NCBI RefSeq assembly: GCF_007558865.1
Contig: NZ_VLPK01000001.1
Coordinates: 1,240,001 to 1,304,000, forward strand
Direction of reading: 5' to 3'
Length of the DNA stretch: 64,000 nt
Origin: Mucilaginibacter corticis
GTDB taxonomy: Bacteria > Bacteroidota > Bacteroidia > Sphingobacteriales > Sphingobacteriaceae
The notes beneath the pieces were generated by a model. That model searched no databases. It worked only from the letters and a program-made list of their open reading frames with translations, and was not told where the DNA came from. Of this stretch, positions 15,324-24,867 are shown one piece after another (positions within the stretch are counted from its first letter, which is position 1; every line of letters begins with the position of its first letter). A program made the translations under genes and the position numbers.

Positions 15324-18300
15324 ATGTACCTGTTTGCCGGTTTTCAGAATATATTACCTTGCTGCTTTAGTCAAAACTTTAGCAGACGGCTATTGCTTTT
15401 TTTATTTTTTATAAAAGGATTTTATACCAATGCGCAGGCGCCAAATATTACATATGAAACGCCGCAGATTTATAAAATAAACACCACTATTTCACCATTA
15501 AAGCCCGCTAACACCGGGGGGGCGGTGCCTGCCGCAATTTACGGACAGGTAGGTACATTTGCCGGAGGCAGGGCGCCAGTGACATATGATTCCGAGGGAA
15601 CTGATGCAGGGTTTAACTTTCCGTCAGGAATTACTGTAAGCGGTGCAAACATTTATGTTTCTGATTATGGTAGCGGGGCTATAAGAAAAATAACCCCTGA
15701 TGCAAATGTTACCACAATAGCAGGCAATAACAATAATTCTCAACCCTCAGGTATTGTTGCTGATAGCCACGGCAATTTATTTATTACAAATTTTAATGCA
15801 AACACTATCCTAAAAACAACGATAAATGGAGGCCCCATATCTGTTTTTGCGGGAAATGGCTCATCAGGGAGCTTAAATGGGTTGGGTACCGGTGCAAGTT
15901 TTAACTCACCCGGAGGCATAGCTATTGATGCATCAGATAATTTATATGTTGCCGACCAGCAAGGTAACCTGATCAGGAAAATATCTCCGGCCGGCTCAGT
16001 AACAACATTTGCCGGTAGCGGAAATGAAGGTTCTCTTAATGGCCCTAATTTAATATCAAGATTCCTTAACCCGGATGGTTTGGCAATTGATAAAGCAGGA
16101 AATATATTTGTAGCAGATACTAAAAATAATTTAATAAGAAAGATTTCAGCCGGGTCGGTAACAACATTTGCCGGTAACGGCACAGCAGGTAGCCTGGATG
16201 GCGTTGGTACAGCAGCAAGCTTTAATTATCCTACATCTTTAACTATTGATGGCTCGGGTAATCTGTACGTTGCAGACTATAAAAGCAATTTAATACGCAG
16301 AATTACGCCATCCGGAGTAGTATCTACTGTTGCAGGGTCCGGCTCTCCGGGCAGGACAAATGGCATTGGTACGGCTGCCAGTTTTAACGCCCCATTAGGT
16401 TTAGCCATTGACGGCTTGGGTAATTTATTCATAACGGATGCCGGCAATTACCTTATCCGCAAAATTAATGTAACGGGTTATATTATTGATAAACCGCTGC
16501 CTGCGGGCTTAATATTCGATCAAACTACGGGTATAATCAGCGGCACACCTACTGCTGCGTCCGGGGCAAGGGATTATACAATTACCGCATTTAATGGCGC
16601 TGGCAGCAGTAGTACTATCGTAAATATTGCTGTAAATACGCCACCGCCACCGGTAATTGCACCGCCAAATATTACTTATCAAACCCCGCAAACATATGAC
16701 CCCGGCGAAACCATTACACCATTAGTACCTGCTAACACAGGAGGTGCTGTACCTGCGGTAGTATATGGCACAACCAATATGTTGCCTCAAGCCTTCGAGG
16801 ATAATTTTAGCGCAAGTACAGCTGTTGTAACCGATGCCCAGGGCAATTTATACGTTTGTGATTTTAATAAAAATCAAATAAAAGAAATAAATGTGAGCAC
16901 CAATGCGGTCACGCTCATTGCAGGTACTACGGCAAACGGTGCGCAAAACGGGCCCGGTCAACAGGCCAGCTTTTTTGAACCCAACGGCATAGCTATGGAC
17001 GCCAATGGTAATTTATTTGTGTCGGATCAGAATAATAACCTGATCAGGAAAATTGGACCCGGCCCTGATTATGTAGTATCAACTTTTGTGGGTAGCGGTA
17101 ATGCTGCATTGAGTGATGGTTCAGGCGCTAATGCGAGTTTTAATGCTCCTAAAGGAATGACCATTGATGGATCAGGAAACATTTATGTTGCTGATTATGG
17201 GAATAATGTAATAAGAAAAATTACTTTAGGCGGTTTTGTTTCCACAATTTATGGCACCTCATTAAAAAACCCATCAGGTGTATGTATAGATGCTTCAGGT
17301 AATTTGTATGTTGCCGATGCCGGCCATGGCTCCATAGTTAAAATAGAACCGGGCGGATATGTATCCACTTTTGTTACGGGTTTAAAGACGCCACGGGATA
17401 TAGTAATTGACAAAACCGGTAATTTCTACGTTACAGATCAGGGCAGTAATACGGTAAAAAGAATTTCGCCGAATGGGGTGATCACCACGCTGCCTGGTAC
17501 GTTTAACTCACCTATAGGGTTGACGCTTGATGGCTTGGGGAACCTGTACGTGGCGGATAATTTGAGCGGTACGGTAAAACAGATAATAGTGTGCGGATAT
17601 ATTATAGATAAACCTTTGCCGCCAGGCTTAATTTTTGATCAAAAAACCGGTACCATCAGCGGTACGCCAACTACACCAACAGCCAGGGCAGATTATACCA
17701 TAACCGCCTTTAATAGTAGCGGGAGTAGTAGCACTGTTGTTAGTATAGAGGTTACAAATACGTCGCGTCAGCCATCTGTTATTACATTTCCGGCTATAAC
17801 CGCGTCACATTATGATGGTAATATTATTACCCCAAACGCAACAAGCCCCAATACCAATCCACAAACCCCAATAACCTATACCAGCAGCGACCCCACGGTA
17901 GCAACTGTCACAGCCGATGGCAAGTTGCAAATACACGGACCGGGAAACAGCCAGATCACCGCCACGCAGGCAGGAAATGGCACCTATTTACCTGCCACGC
18001 CTGTATCAGTAACGCTTACAGTGATGCTTGACCAGGTTATTGATTTTGCACCCATCTCGGCAAAAAGCGTTTGTTCGACCGATTTTTCAGTGTCAGCTAC
18101 AGATCATGACGAAGGCTTTGGTTTTCCTCCTTCAGGTATACCAATAACTTACAGCAGTAGCAATCCGGCAGTAGCCACCGTATCAAGCACGGGGGTAGTT
18201 CATGTTTTATCGGCCGGGACTACAACTATAACTGCCAGCCAGGCCGGCAATACTTCGTACAATGCGGGCAGCGCGCAACAAGTTTTAACAGTTTCAACAC

Positions 18301-19382
18301 CGCCATCGCCTGATATTAGTGTTTCTGTCAGTAACAGAAACGTATGCCAGGGCACGCCTGTTACCTATACCGTTAATGTGAATAATTTAAGTGAATTAAC
18401 TAATCCGACTTATAAATGGGAAGTTAACCTTAAAGACGTTGGTGTGAGTACTACAACTTATACCGTTGCCGGCCTAACCAATACGGACGTAGTTACTTGT
18501 TTAGTTACCAATGGCGACCCTTGTAGTATACCTACAGGTAGCCCGGCCCCTTCTCTTGACTTGATCCCTTCGGGGTCGGTGCAGACTGTAAGTCTTACAT
18601 CTTCTGCAACAGCCGCTGTTTGCAGCGGTACACCTGTTACATTTACGGCAACACCCAACTACAGCGGTAACAGCACCACTTATCAATGGCATGTAAACGG
18701 TATGGACGTGGGCGACAACAGTCCTCAATATACCAATAACGATTTTACAGATGGGGATAAAGTGACTTGTACAGTCACTAATAACGCGCTGACATGTTTA
18801 GCAAACCCGTCTGTTACGTCCGACCCGTTAACAATTAATATTACCTCAATTACGGGCGCACCGCCATCTGTGACTATAACGGCATCTGCGGATAACGTTT
18901 ATGCAGGCCTGCCAATTACATTTACTGCCACTGCTATCAATGCCGGCAGTAGCGTTACTTATCAATGGCAGGTAAATGGTGCTAATGCAGGTACAAACAG
19001 CAGTACTTTTACAACTACAACTTTGGCTAACGGCGATATTGTAACCTGTACGATAACACCATCAATAAATTGCGCTACACCGGTAACCAGTATACCGGTA
19101 ACGGTAACAATTTTGCCTCCGTTAACAATTACCCCGCCCAATACATTTACGCCAAACGGCGACGGGATCAATGATCTGTGGGAAATAGCCGGGCTTACCA
19201 CTTATCCAGATTGTAAAGTAAAAACCTATAACCGTTACGGAAAGCTGGTATTTCAATCGATAGGGTACAGCAAACCCTGGGATGGTTTGTATAACGGCGC
19301 ACACTTACCTGTTGGCACCTATTACTACGTTATCGATTATAATAAATCGAAAATAAGCGGCTATGTTGAGCTTATTAGATAA
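15324..19382 (+). CDS. Secreted NHL-repeat/Ig-like protein with type IX (type B) sorting domain
   Basis: 1352 residues. After an N-terminal signal region ending near TNAQ (about 38) there are two copies of the same module: an NHL-type beta-propeller (units such as GNLYVADQQGNLIRKIS) followed by a putative Ig domain with DKPLPAGLIFDQTTGIISGT or its close copy. Then come two Big2-like domains (TYTSSDPTVATVTADGKL; TYSSSNPAVATVSSTGVV) and three PKD/Ig-like repeats with TYKWEV, TYQWHV and TYQWQV. The last 85 or so residues are the gliding-motility-type C-terminal domain: TPNGDGINDLWEIAG, YNRYGKLVF, PWDGLYNG, YYYVIDY. It is exported by the type IX system and probably surface-bound; ligand unknown. 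Confidence 0.9.
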   Translation: MYLFAGFQNILPCCFSQNFSRRLLLFLFFIKGFYTNAQAPNITYETPQIYKINTTISPLKPANTGGAVPAAIYGQVGTFAGGRAPVTYDSEGTDAGFNFPSGITVSGANIYVSDYGSGAIRKITPDANVTTIAGNNNNSQPSGIVADSHGNLFITNFNANTILKTTINGGPISVFAGNGSSGSLNGLGTGASFNSPGGIAIDASDNLYVADQQGNLIRKISPAGSVTTFAGSGNEGSLNGPNLISRFLNPDGLAIDKAGNIFVADTKNNLIRKISAGSVTTFAGNGTAGSLDGVGTAASFNYPTSLTIDGSGNLYVADYKSNLIRRITPSGVVSTVAGSGSPGRTNGIGTAASFNAPLGLAIDGLGNLFITDAGNYLIRKINVTGYIIDKPLPAGLIFDQTTGIISGTPTAASGARDYTITAFNGAGSSSTIVNIAVNTPPPPVIAPPNITYQTPQTYDPGETITPLVPANTGGAVPAVVYGTTNMLPQAFEDNFSASTAVVTDAQGNLYVCDFNKNQIKEINVSTNAVTLIAGTTANGAQNGPGQQASFFEPNGIAMDANGNLFVSDQNNNLIRKIGPGPDYVVSTFVGSGNAALSDGSGANASFNAPKGMTIDGSGNIYVADYGNNVIRKITLGGFVSTIYGTSLKNPSGVCIDASGNLYVADAGHGSIVKIEPGGYVSTFVTGLKTPRDIVIDKTGNFYVTDQGSNTVKRISPNGVITTLPGTFNSPIGLTLDGLGNLYVADNLSGTVKQIIVCGYIIDKPLPPGLIFDQKTGTISGTPTTPTARADYTITAFNSSGSSSTVVSIEVTNTSRQPSVITFPAITASHYDGNIITPNATSPNTNPQTPITYTSSDPTVATVTADGKLQIHGPGNSQITATQAGNGTYLPATPVSVTLTVMLDQVIDFAPISAKSVCSTDFSVSATDHDEGFGFPPSGIPITYSSSNPAVATVSSTGVVHVLSAGTTTITASQAGNTSYNAGSAQQVLTVSTPPSPDISVSVSNRNVCQGTPVTYTVNVNNLSELTNPTYKWEVNLKDVGVSTTTYTVAGLTNTDVVTCLVTNGDPCSIPTGSPAPSLDLIPSGSVQTVSLTSSATAAVCSGTPVTFTATPNYSGNSTTYQWHVNGMDVGDNSPQYTNNDFTDGDKVTCTVTNNALTCLANPSVTSDPLTINITSITGAPPSVTITASADNVYAGLPITFTATAINAGSSVTYQWQVNGANAGTNSSTFTTTTLANGDIVTCTITPSINCATPVTSIPVTVTILPPLTITPPNTFTPNGDGINDLWEIAGLTTYPDCKVKTYNRYGKLVFQSIGYSKPWDGLYNGAHLPVGTYYYVIDYNKSKISGYVELIR

Positions 19383-19539
19383 ATTCACGCTGTTTATCTG
19401 CCTCATTATTAGAATTATAATAAATTTAAGCCGATAAAGTCAAATTTTGTTAATTACTCAACATTGTGTGCAAAAGTTATATGTTAAAAAAATGTTAAAG
19501 CTTACCTGATTAAATCTATCGGCTTTATATTTGTGTAAT

Positions 19540-19634
19540 TGTTATTTTATCGAACTAAACCAATTGTTCTTTATGGTAAGTTAATGAGTCAGTTAATACA
19601 AAGAGAGAGCCCCCTAAAAAGTTCTCTCTTTTTG
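19540..19634 (+). ncRNA. Candidate small RNA of about 95 nt
   Basis: A -7-like TATATTTG at 19526-19533 precedes it and an intrinsic terminator ends it, with no convincing reading frame between. It is not recognised as a known RNA family, and a clear -33 element is missing. Confidence 0.3.
19600..19634 (+). terminator. Intrinsic terminator in the 19.5 kb intergenic region
   Basis: AAAGAGAGA pairs with TCTCTCTTT, followed by TTTG. It lies 220 bases after the preceding gene, so it probably ends a separate transcript. Confidence 0.65.
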
Positions 19635-19718
19635 CTTTAAGGGATTTGGCTTTGACTAAACTTACCAATTAAATAAACATCCCGCGGGTTATGGTGTTGT
19701 ATAATAAAACTACAAGCC

Positions 19719-19961
19719 ATGATCGAGACCAAAGACACCATACCGGCAGAAAAAGATGGGAAATATCAGTTTCAGCTAAATTACTCGGGCCGAGAAGTAA
19801 CCTGCCAGGTAGAAAAAGAACAGCAAACACTGCATGTTAAGATAGACGATAACCTGGAAGCCGAATTAAAAATAAATAATGACGGTACCGTAACCCAAAC
19901 CGGCGGCGCACAACTTCCGGATTCATCTATCGATTTTATTAAGAAACATATTTTGGGCTGA
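19719..19961 (+). CDS. Small acidic protein of unknown function
   Basis: 80 residues, not recognised. It alternates hydrophobic and charged residues (YQFQLNYSGREVTCQVEKEQ; LHVKIDDNLEAELKINNDGT), which suggests a small beta-sheet fold, and ends in a short helix SIDFIKKHILG. It has no signal peptide or membrane segment. It converges on recO, with stop codons two bases apart. Codon use resembles the neighbours and supports a real gene. Confidence 0.65.
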   Translation: MIETKDTIPAEKDGKYQFQLNYSGREVTCQVEKEQQTLHVKIDDNLEAELKINNDGTVTQTGGAQLPDSSIDFIKKHILG

Positions 19962-19963
19962 CC

Positions 19964-20689
19964 TTAACTCAACACTTCTTCGAGGATCTCGTGCGAGTGG
20001 ATATTGCCGAAACCCTCTATGTGTAAGGCATAATATTCAAGCAGCTTGGCTATCAGGTACCGGCGTTCGTCAGTTGATAGTTTTAGTGAGGCCAGGTTTT
20101 CAAAATTGCTTTGTAGCAGGCGGCCAAAGTTTTGTGTATGCGGCGGCGAGAGATATAACAATGTATCAGGTTTGTATTTAATAAATACACCGTTCTTCAG
20201 ATCAAAATAGTCGGCTTCATTAGCCTGGTATCTGTCGGGGTAAAAACCCAAATGACGTGTAAGTTTGACCATGAACAGCAAGTGAAAATTAGCCAGTCCT
20301 GTGTTTTGATGATCCAGCCACTCGATGGCATTGAATACAAAGTCAAATAGATTCTCATCAGCCGATTGCTGCCTGATGGATTTATACAACACCTCGTTTA
20401 AAAACAAGGCCATGCTGCTTTTTATCACATCGTAAGGGATACTTTGCAATACCGGCGAGGTCTTCAATTCGGCTATGCGTTGCACGTTACCTGCCGATTT
20501 ATGATACACCACCATATCCAGCAAATGCAGGGGCTGCAGCATGTTACGGCTTATTTTAGCCTTTGGTTTCTTTACTCCGTTAATGATGTATGATTGCAGG
20601 CCAAGCTTTTCTGTAAACACCTGCACGATAACGCTGGACTCGCCATAGTCGGTAGTTTTAAGAACGATGCCCCTTGTTTTATGCAGCAT
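19964..20689 (-). CDS. recO: DNA repair protein RecO
   Basis: 241 residues. RecO binds single-stranded DNA and with RecR loads RecA at gaps. The N-terminal OB-fold starts MLHKTRGIVLKTTDYGESSV and continues EKLGLQSYIINGVKKPKAK; the rest is the helical domain. The zinc-finger cysteines of some RecO proteins are absent, as in E. coli. Its first codons overlap the end of dgkA by 11 bases, so the two are co-translated. Confidence 0.94.
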   Translation of the reverse strand: MLHKTRGIVLKTTDYGESSVIVQVFTEKLGLQSYIINGVKKPKAKISRNMLQPLHLLDMVVYHKSAGNVQRIAELKTSPVLQSIPYDVIKSSMALFLNEVLYKSIRQQSADENLFDFVFNAIEWLDHQNTGLANFHLLFMVKLTRHLGFYPDRYQANEADYFDLKNGVFIKYKPDTLLYLSPPHTQNFGRLLQSNFENLASLKLSTDERRYLIAKLLEYYALHIEGFGNIHSHEILEEVLS

Positions 20690-21044
20690 GGATCAACAAC
20701 AGCAGTTTGGGTAAAAAAATAACAGCACCTGTGATCAGGGCAAACAGCGCTGCAATTACCACTGCCCCGGCGCTGATGTCTTTAACATGGCCGGCTATTT
20801 TGTTGTAATCCGGCGATACCAGGTCTACCAGTGCCTCTAAGGCTGTATTAAACAGCTCGGCCATTAAAACTATCGCTATGCAAAGAATGATCCATTGCCA
20901 CTCGTTTACCGAGATATGCAAGGCAAAACCCAAAGAAACCGCCAATATGGATGCCACCAGGTGGATCCTGAAATTAAGCTGCGTTTTAGCCGCGTAGCCC
21001 AAGCCGTTAAATGCATACCCAAAACTGCGGATGAGTTTTTTCAT
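20679..21044 (-). CDS. dgkA: Diacylglycerol/undecaprenol kinase family protein
   Basis: 121 residues with three or four membrane segments. The family signature is AELFNTALEALVDLVSPDYN, followed by HVKDISAGAVVIAA. DgkA-type enzymes phosphorylate diacylglycerol or, in many bacteria, undecaprenol; which one cannot be told here. A minus-strand TAAATTTG box (21049-21056) ends four bases before the ATG, suggesting a leaderless dgkA-recO message. Confidence 0.93.
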   Translation of the reverse strand: MKKLIRSFGYAFNGLGYAAKTQLNFRIHLVASILAVSLGFALHISVNEWQWIILCIAIVLMAELFNTALEALVDLVSPDYNKIAGHVKDISAGAVVIAALFALITGAVIFLPKLLLLIHAA

Positions 21045-21048
21045 TGCT

Positions 21049-21056
21049 CAAATTTA
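21049..21056 (-). promoter_or_regulatory. dgkA -7 promoter box abutting the start codon
   Basis: On the minus strand TAAATTTG, an exact TAnnTTTG match, ends four bases before the ATG at 21044. Confidence 0.45.
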
Positions 21057-21136
21057 CTGAAAAGAACCCAAGGAATAATTTATCGCCAAAAATCATTATA
21101 TTACAGCAAGTTAACTAATCGCTGTTTTATTATTTG

Positions 21137-22624
21137 ATGGATACCCCTGCTGTTGATACCCCTACTATTGATCTGCCCGGAAAGATCAAGCACCCTAAAG
21201 ACCTTTATTGGTTTTCGCATGCCATAAGCTGGCATATGTTTTCTTATTACGGCACAACATCGCTTTTGCTGGCCTACATGGTTACCCAGCTGCATTTTGC
21301 TGATAATAAGGGTTATGCCATATTCGGCACCTTCTCTGCGCTTGCATTTGGCATGCCTCTTTTTTGCGGTGTTATTGCCGACAAAGTTTTGGGCAAACGC
21401 AAGTCGTTGATTTTTGGGAGTGTGCTGCAAACTATCGGGCTGATTTGCGTGGCTGTACCTTATCAGTTTACTTTTTTTACTGGATTATCATTTTTTGTAG
21501 CCGGCAACGGGTTTATTGCCGGCATGTTCAAAGCCTTACCCGGCGATTTTTATCACCCCGAGGACTTGGAAAGTAAGGATGCGGGCTATACCATTATGTA
21601 TGGCTTGTTCAATATCGGGGTAGCCTTGGGGGCTATGATCTGCGGCTATGTAGGGCCCGAGATCAACTGGCACGCCGGTTTTGCAATTGCCGCTGCGGGT
21701 AGCTTTATTTCTTACCTGGGCATGGTGTTCGGTGTTAAGAAATCGCACGGAATACCCGCGGCACTGGCGGCCAAAAAAATATTGCCTGGTATCAATATGG
21801 AAATGTTGGTTTACCTTTTGAGCTTGCCTTGTATTGCTATAATTACCCTGGTATTTTTATACCCCGGCATCATGGATATGGTCCTGTTCCCTTTGGCAGG
21901 CATATCTTTTATTTACGTTATTTACATATCCTTTAAATACACCAAAGCCGAGCGTTTTAAAATATTCGCGGCGCTGATAGCCTTTACCTTATATGCATTG
22001 TTTTTAGCCTTGTATGAACAGAGCGGCGGCTCGTTCAACCTGTTTGTCATTCGTAATATGGATATGCACGTAGGTAGCGTATTGTTGCCGGGCCTGGCCA
22101 TCAACAATTTTCTAACTGGGTTTTTGCCGGCCATTATGATGCCGCTGATGTTGTGGATCTGGCGTGTGCTTAACAAGGCGGGATTTGAGCCGGGTACCGT
22201 CATGAAATTTGTGATCGGCTTTTTGTTTATGGGCGCTTTCTTCGGTTCGTTTTGGTGGGGATGTGTGCTGTACAAAGATACCGGGCTGGTACCGGTTTAC
22301 TTTTTGTTTGGCGGCTATGTGTTAATGGAGTTTAGCGAATTGTGTATAGGGCCTATCATCTATTCGGTCAGTTACAAATTATCGCCTGCAAATATTGTGG
22401 GTACCATGATGGGCGTATTGGGTGTTGCCGCGGCTTTGGGCGAATACCTTGCCGCAAAAATAGGCAGCCTGGCCACAGTGCCCGAAAACATTCACGACCC
22501 CGTAAAGTCATTACCCTATTACACCAAAATTTATGGCGGGCTGGCGCTGTTTAGTCTTGGCGCGGCGGTATTATTTGCCCTGCTGCTTCCCCTGCTCAAA
22601 AAGCTAATGCAGGATGTGATTTAA
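21137..22624 (+). CDS. POT/PTR2-like major facilitator transporter
   Basis: Start at ATG 21137 (MDTPAVDTPTIDLPGK); 495 residues, about twelve to fourteen membrane segments. The region MFSYYGTTSLLLAYM and the later AGYTIMYGLFNIGVALGAMI resemble proton-coupled oligopeptide transporters. The conserved ExxER motif just before FSYYG is replaced here by ISWHM (residues 30-34), so the coupling mechanism or substrate may differ. Its stop overlaps the stop of the convergent glycosidase gene by four bases. Confidence 0.8.
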   Translation: MDTPAVDTPTIDLPGKIKHPKDLYWFSHAISWHMFSYYGTTSLLLAYMVTQLHFADNKGYAIFGTFSALAFGMPLFCGVIADKVLGKRKSLIFGSVLQTIGLICVAVPYQFTFFTGLSFFVAGNGFIAGMFKALPGDFYHPEDLESKDAGYTIMYGLFNIGVALGAMICGYVGPEINWHAGFAIAAAGSFISYLGMVFGVKKSHGIPAALAAKKILPGINMEMLVYLLSLPCIAIITLVFLYPGIMDMVLFPLAGISFIYVIYISFKYTKAERFKIFAALIAFTLYALFLALYEQSGGSFNLFVIRNMDMHVGSVLLPGLAINNFLTGFLPAIMMPLMLWIWRVLNKAGFEPGTVMKFVIGFLFMGAFFGSFWWGCVLYKDTGLVPVYFLFGGYVLMEFSELCIGPIIYSVSYKLSPANIVGTMMGVLGVAAALGEYLAAKIGSLATVPENIHDPVKSLPYYTKIYGGLALFSLGAAVLFALLLPLLKKLMQDVI

Positions 22625-24507
22625 TTTGTTAGCTGCACTATCGAATACACATCAACTCCCGGGATATTAAATTTGACAAACCCATTTTCATAACTGAACG
22701 GCACATCAATATCGCCGGGCTGGATCTTAACCGTACGTGGCTTTGGCGCGTTTACGGTAATGCTTAGCTGATCTGTAATGGCCGGCAGTTTAAATTCAAG
22801 CCGGTTGTCTGCCAGGGTATCAAAATGATCATCCACGTTAATTAGATGGATCAAAGTTGATTTGTCTTTAGTATTAATGGTAACGTGGATCTTTGAAGAA
22901 CCGCTAACGGTTACCTTGGGTTCCGGGAACAATCCTTTGACTATCCCGGCAACGATTTGCCGCAAGGTGTCGTTTTGGGTGTTCAGGTATTTTAAGGAGA
23001 TATTGTCGTCAATGTTGGTAACGGTGCCTTTGCCGTAACGGGCCGTGCGTACAGGCAAACCGGCAGGATTGGTTTTATCAACCGCCGCGCCTGACAGCAT
23101 CCCGCTGAACAAGTGGCCATCGCCAATGGTTAAAACCTTGCCGCCTTTGCCTGCATAATCTTCAACCATGGTGATCACCTCTGATGGCAGAGATCTCCAT
23201 TCGGTTATCACCAGCAGCGGGTATTTTGCCAGGCTGTTTTTAAGCGAATGTTCCTGCAAAACCTGTACGCTGTATTGCAAATTTAGCAGCATGGCCAAAG
23301 TGCCCTTTACGTTATTATTGCCGCCCTGCCCGTTCTCAAACACGCCCGGCGACTCATTATTATGCCCATATTCAGACAGCAACAAAGCCACCTGCGGTAC
23401 GGGCGTTGTATTAAAACTATAAGCTTTACGTTCATGGCAAAAGGCAGAAACTGCTGTAAGCATAGGTATAGTTTCCAACTGCAGCGAAGCGTCCCTTTTT
23501 TGCGGGATATAAACCTGGTAACCGCCGTCTTGCGATAATACCAGCGCGGCCTTTTGTTCAAGGTGCCGGGCGGTTTTCCAGAAGAAACCTTTACCATTCT
23601 TATCGCTCATAAAGCCCCAGCACATCAGGTCCCACGGCTTCCCCTGCGGCGCCAATGTCCTTGCTTCAAAATCTACATCTGGCACAGCATCACTTGTAAA
23701 ATCGCCGGATAGGTAATCAACCGGTGCGTCAACCTTACCCGGCATAAATGATGAAAAGGACCAGTTGCTGGTAACAATAAGGTTGGGATTAAATTTATGA
23801 ACGGCATTGATATAATGGGTCAGGTATTGATGGAAGGCATCACGCGTAAACTGGACATACTTTGGCCAGTCGGCATCTTTGCGTGAACGCGGTGCATCTG
23901 CCTTGCCGCTAAATTTTTTATAGGCTTCAATAGCAGCGGGCGAGTAGTCGGGCTGCAGCGCCCAGCACTCGCCATCCACCCAAATGCCGTTGATATGGTA
24001 TTTGCTGCTCAGCTCGTTGATCTGCGGGATAAAATAATTGTCCGCATATTTACCAAATATGGATGTCGCCCCGGCGTCGGGCTTGCCATCGCCGTTTATC
24101 CGCACCCAGTCCGGGTGGTCCTTAATGGCCTGCGCGTCCAATATCCCCGAGAAATGCGAGAATAGGCCGATGTTTCGCTTACCGGTCTCTTCACGGAAAA
24201 GCCTTAGCGGGTCCTGCACTATGTTAGGCGCGGCTACGCCAACGGCGGTCGGGTAGCTCGATATACCCGGGTGTCCTTTGGTATCAACCTGGATAAAATC
24301 AGGCTTTACCATGTCAAGCATACTGTCAACTCCTGCTACGGTAAGCGTTTTGCCAATGCCCCGGGTGTCCGGGTTGGCATGAAAATCAAAGTGTACGCCA
24401 AAGAAGCGGTCGGTTACTTTAAAGTTTGAGCTGTTTTGTGCCGATGCGAATAAGGGCGCAGAAATAACTAACGCGATTAGATAGCGGTTTGCTTTAAGGC
24501 TTTTCAT
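22621..24507 (-). CDS. Putative secreted glycoside hydrolase (TIM-barrel type)
   Basis: Start chosen at ATG 24507 (MKSLKANRYLIALVISAPLF), which gives a clean signal peptide ending FASAQ and 628 residues. The first 350 residues look like a (beta/alpha)8 hydrolase: RFFGVHFDFHANPDTRG, LFSHFSGI, NGIWVDGECWALQ, VTSNWSFSS. A flavodoxin-like middle region (ALLLSEYGHNN; GKGGKVLTIGDGHLFSGML) resembles a glutamine-amidotransferase-like domain, and a beta-sandwich ends it. The layout recalls GH29-like or hypothetical GHL6 glycosidases acting on fucose or related sugars, but no family is certain and the catalytic residues are not assigned. Confidence 0.7.
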   Translation of the reverse strand: MKSLKANRYLIALVISAPLFASAQNSSNFKVTDRFFGVHFDFHANPDTRGIGKTLTVAGVDSMLDMVKPDFIQVDTKGHPGISSYPTAVGVAAPNIVQDPLRLFREETGKRNIGLFSHFSGILDAQAIKDHPDWVRINGDGKPDAGATSIFGKYADNYFIPQINELSSKYHINGIWVDGECWALQPDYSPAAIEAYKKFSGKADAPRSRKDADWPKYVQFTRDAFHQYLTHYINAVHKFNPNLIVTSNWSFSSFMPGKVDAPVDYLSGDFTSDAVPDVDFEARTLAPQGKPWDLMCWGFMSDKNGKGFFWKTARHLEQKAALVLSQDGGYQVYIPQKRDASLQLETIPMLTAVSAFCHERKAYSFNTTPVPQVALLLSEYGHNNESPGVFENGQGGNNNVKGTLAMLLNLQYSVQVLQEHSLKNSLAKYPLLVITEWRSLPSEVITMVEDYAGKGGKVLTIGDGHLFSGMLSGAAVDKTNPAGLPVRTARYGKGTVTNIDDNISLKYLNTQNDTLRQIVAGIVKGLFPEPKVTVSGSSKIHVTINTKDKSTLIHLINVDDHFDTLADNRLEFKLPAITDQLSITVNAPKPRTVKIQPGDIDVPFSYENGFVKFNIPGVDVYSIVQLTN

Positions 24508-24643
24508 AAACGGTTTATTTGGTATGGGTAAATTTAATGAAAAAATTACAGCGGCGTATAATGCTGTAACGTAGCGCGTAATAGCGATGGGTTTTAAACC
24601 CATCGTTACGGAAACCCATCTCTACGGAAAGATATCGTCTACA

Positions 24644-24788
24644 ACTCACCCCGACTTCGTTTCACTTGTCGGCCCTCTCTTCCGCAAGCGGGAAAGAGGG
24701 CAAATGGTCCATTAATTGAAAAAACTAAAACCCTCTTTCCGCCGAAGGCGGAGAGAGGGTGGTCCAGCGAAGCGCAGACCGGGTGAGT
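24644..24788. repeat. Large imperfect inverted repeat (CCCTCTTTCCGCC type)
   Basis: The left half runs ACTCACCCCGAC to CCCTCTCTTCCGC, with its own small hairpin. The right half, CCCTCTTTCCGCCGAAGGCG to CCGGGTGAGT, is its diverged reverse complement; about 25 unrelated bases separate them. The halves look like two opposed copies of one dispersed Bacteroidetes element. Confidence 0.7.
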
Positions 24789-24867
24789 AATTAGCACATT
24801 ACTCATCGCATTACCTCACACATAGAATTTCATTCTTTTAAAATATGCTTTTTCAACCTAAATTCCG

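Larger units (their letters stand above)
19383..19718. other. AT-rich intergenic region with possible small RNA
   Basis: No protein gene was seen. AAGCCGATA (19428-19436) and TATCGGCTT (19517-19525) are complementary 80 bases apart. TATATTTG (19526-19533) is a -7-like box, and a terminator lies at 19600-19634. Confidence 0.5.

Noticed and set aside
24508..24603. Upstream extension of the putative glycosidase from 24603
   Set aside because: It would add 32 residues ahead of an intact signal peptide, and its beginning overlaps the palindrome at 24585-24605.
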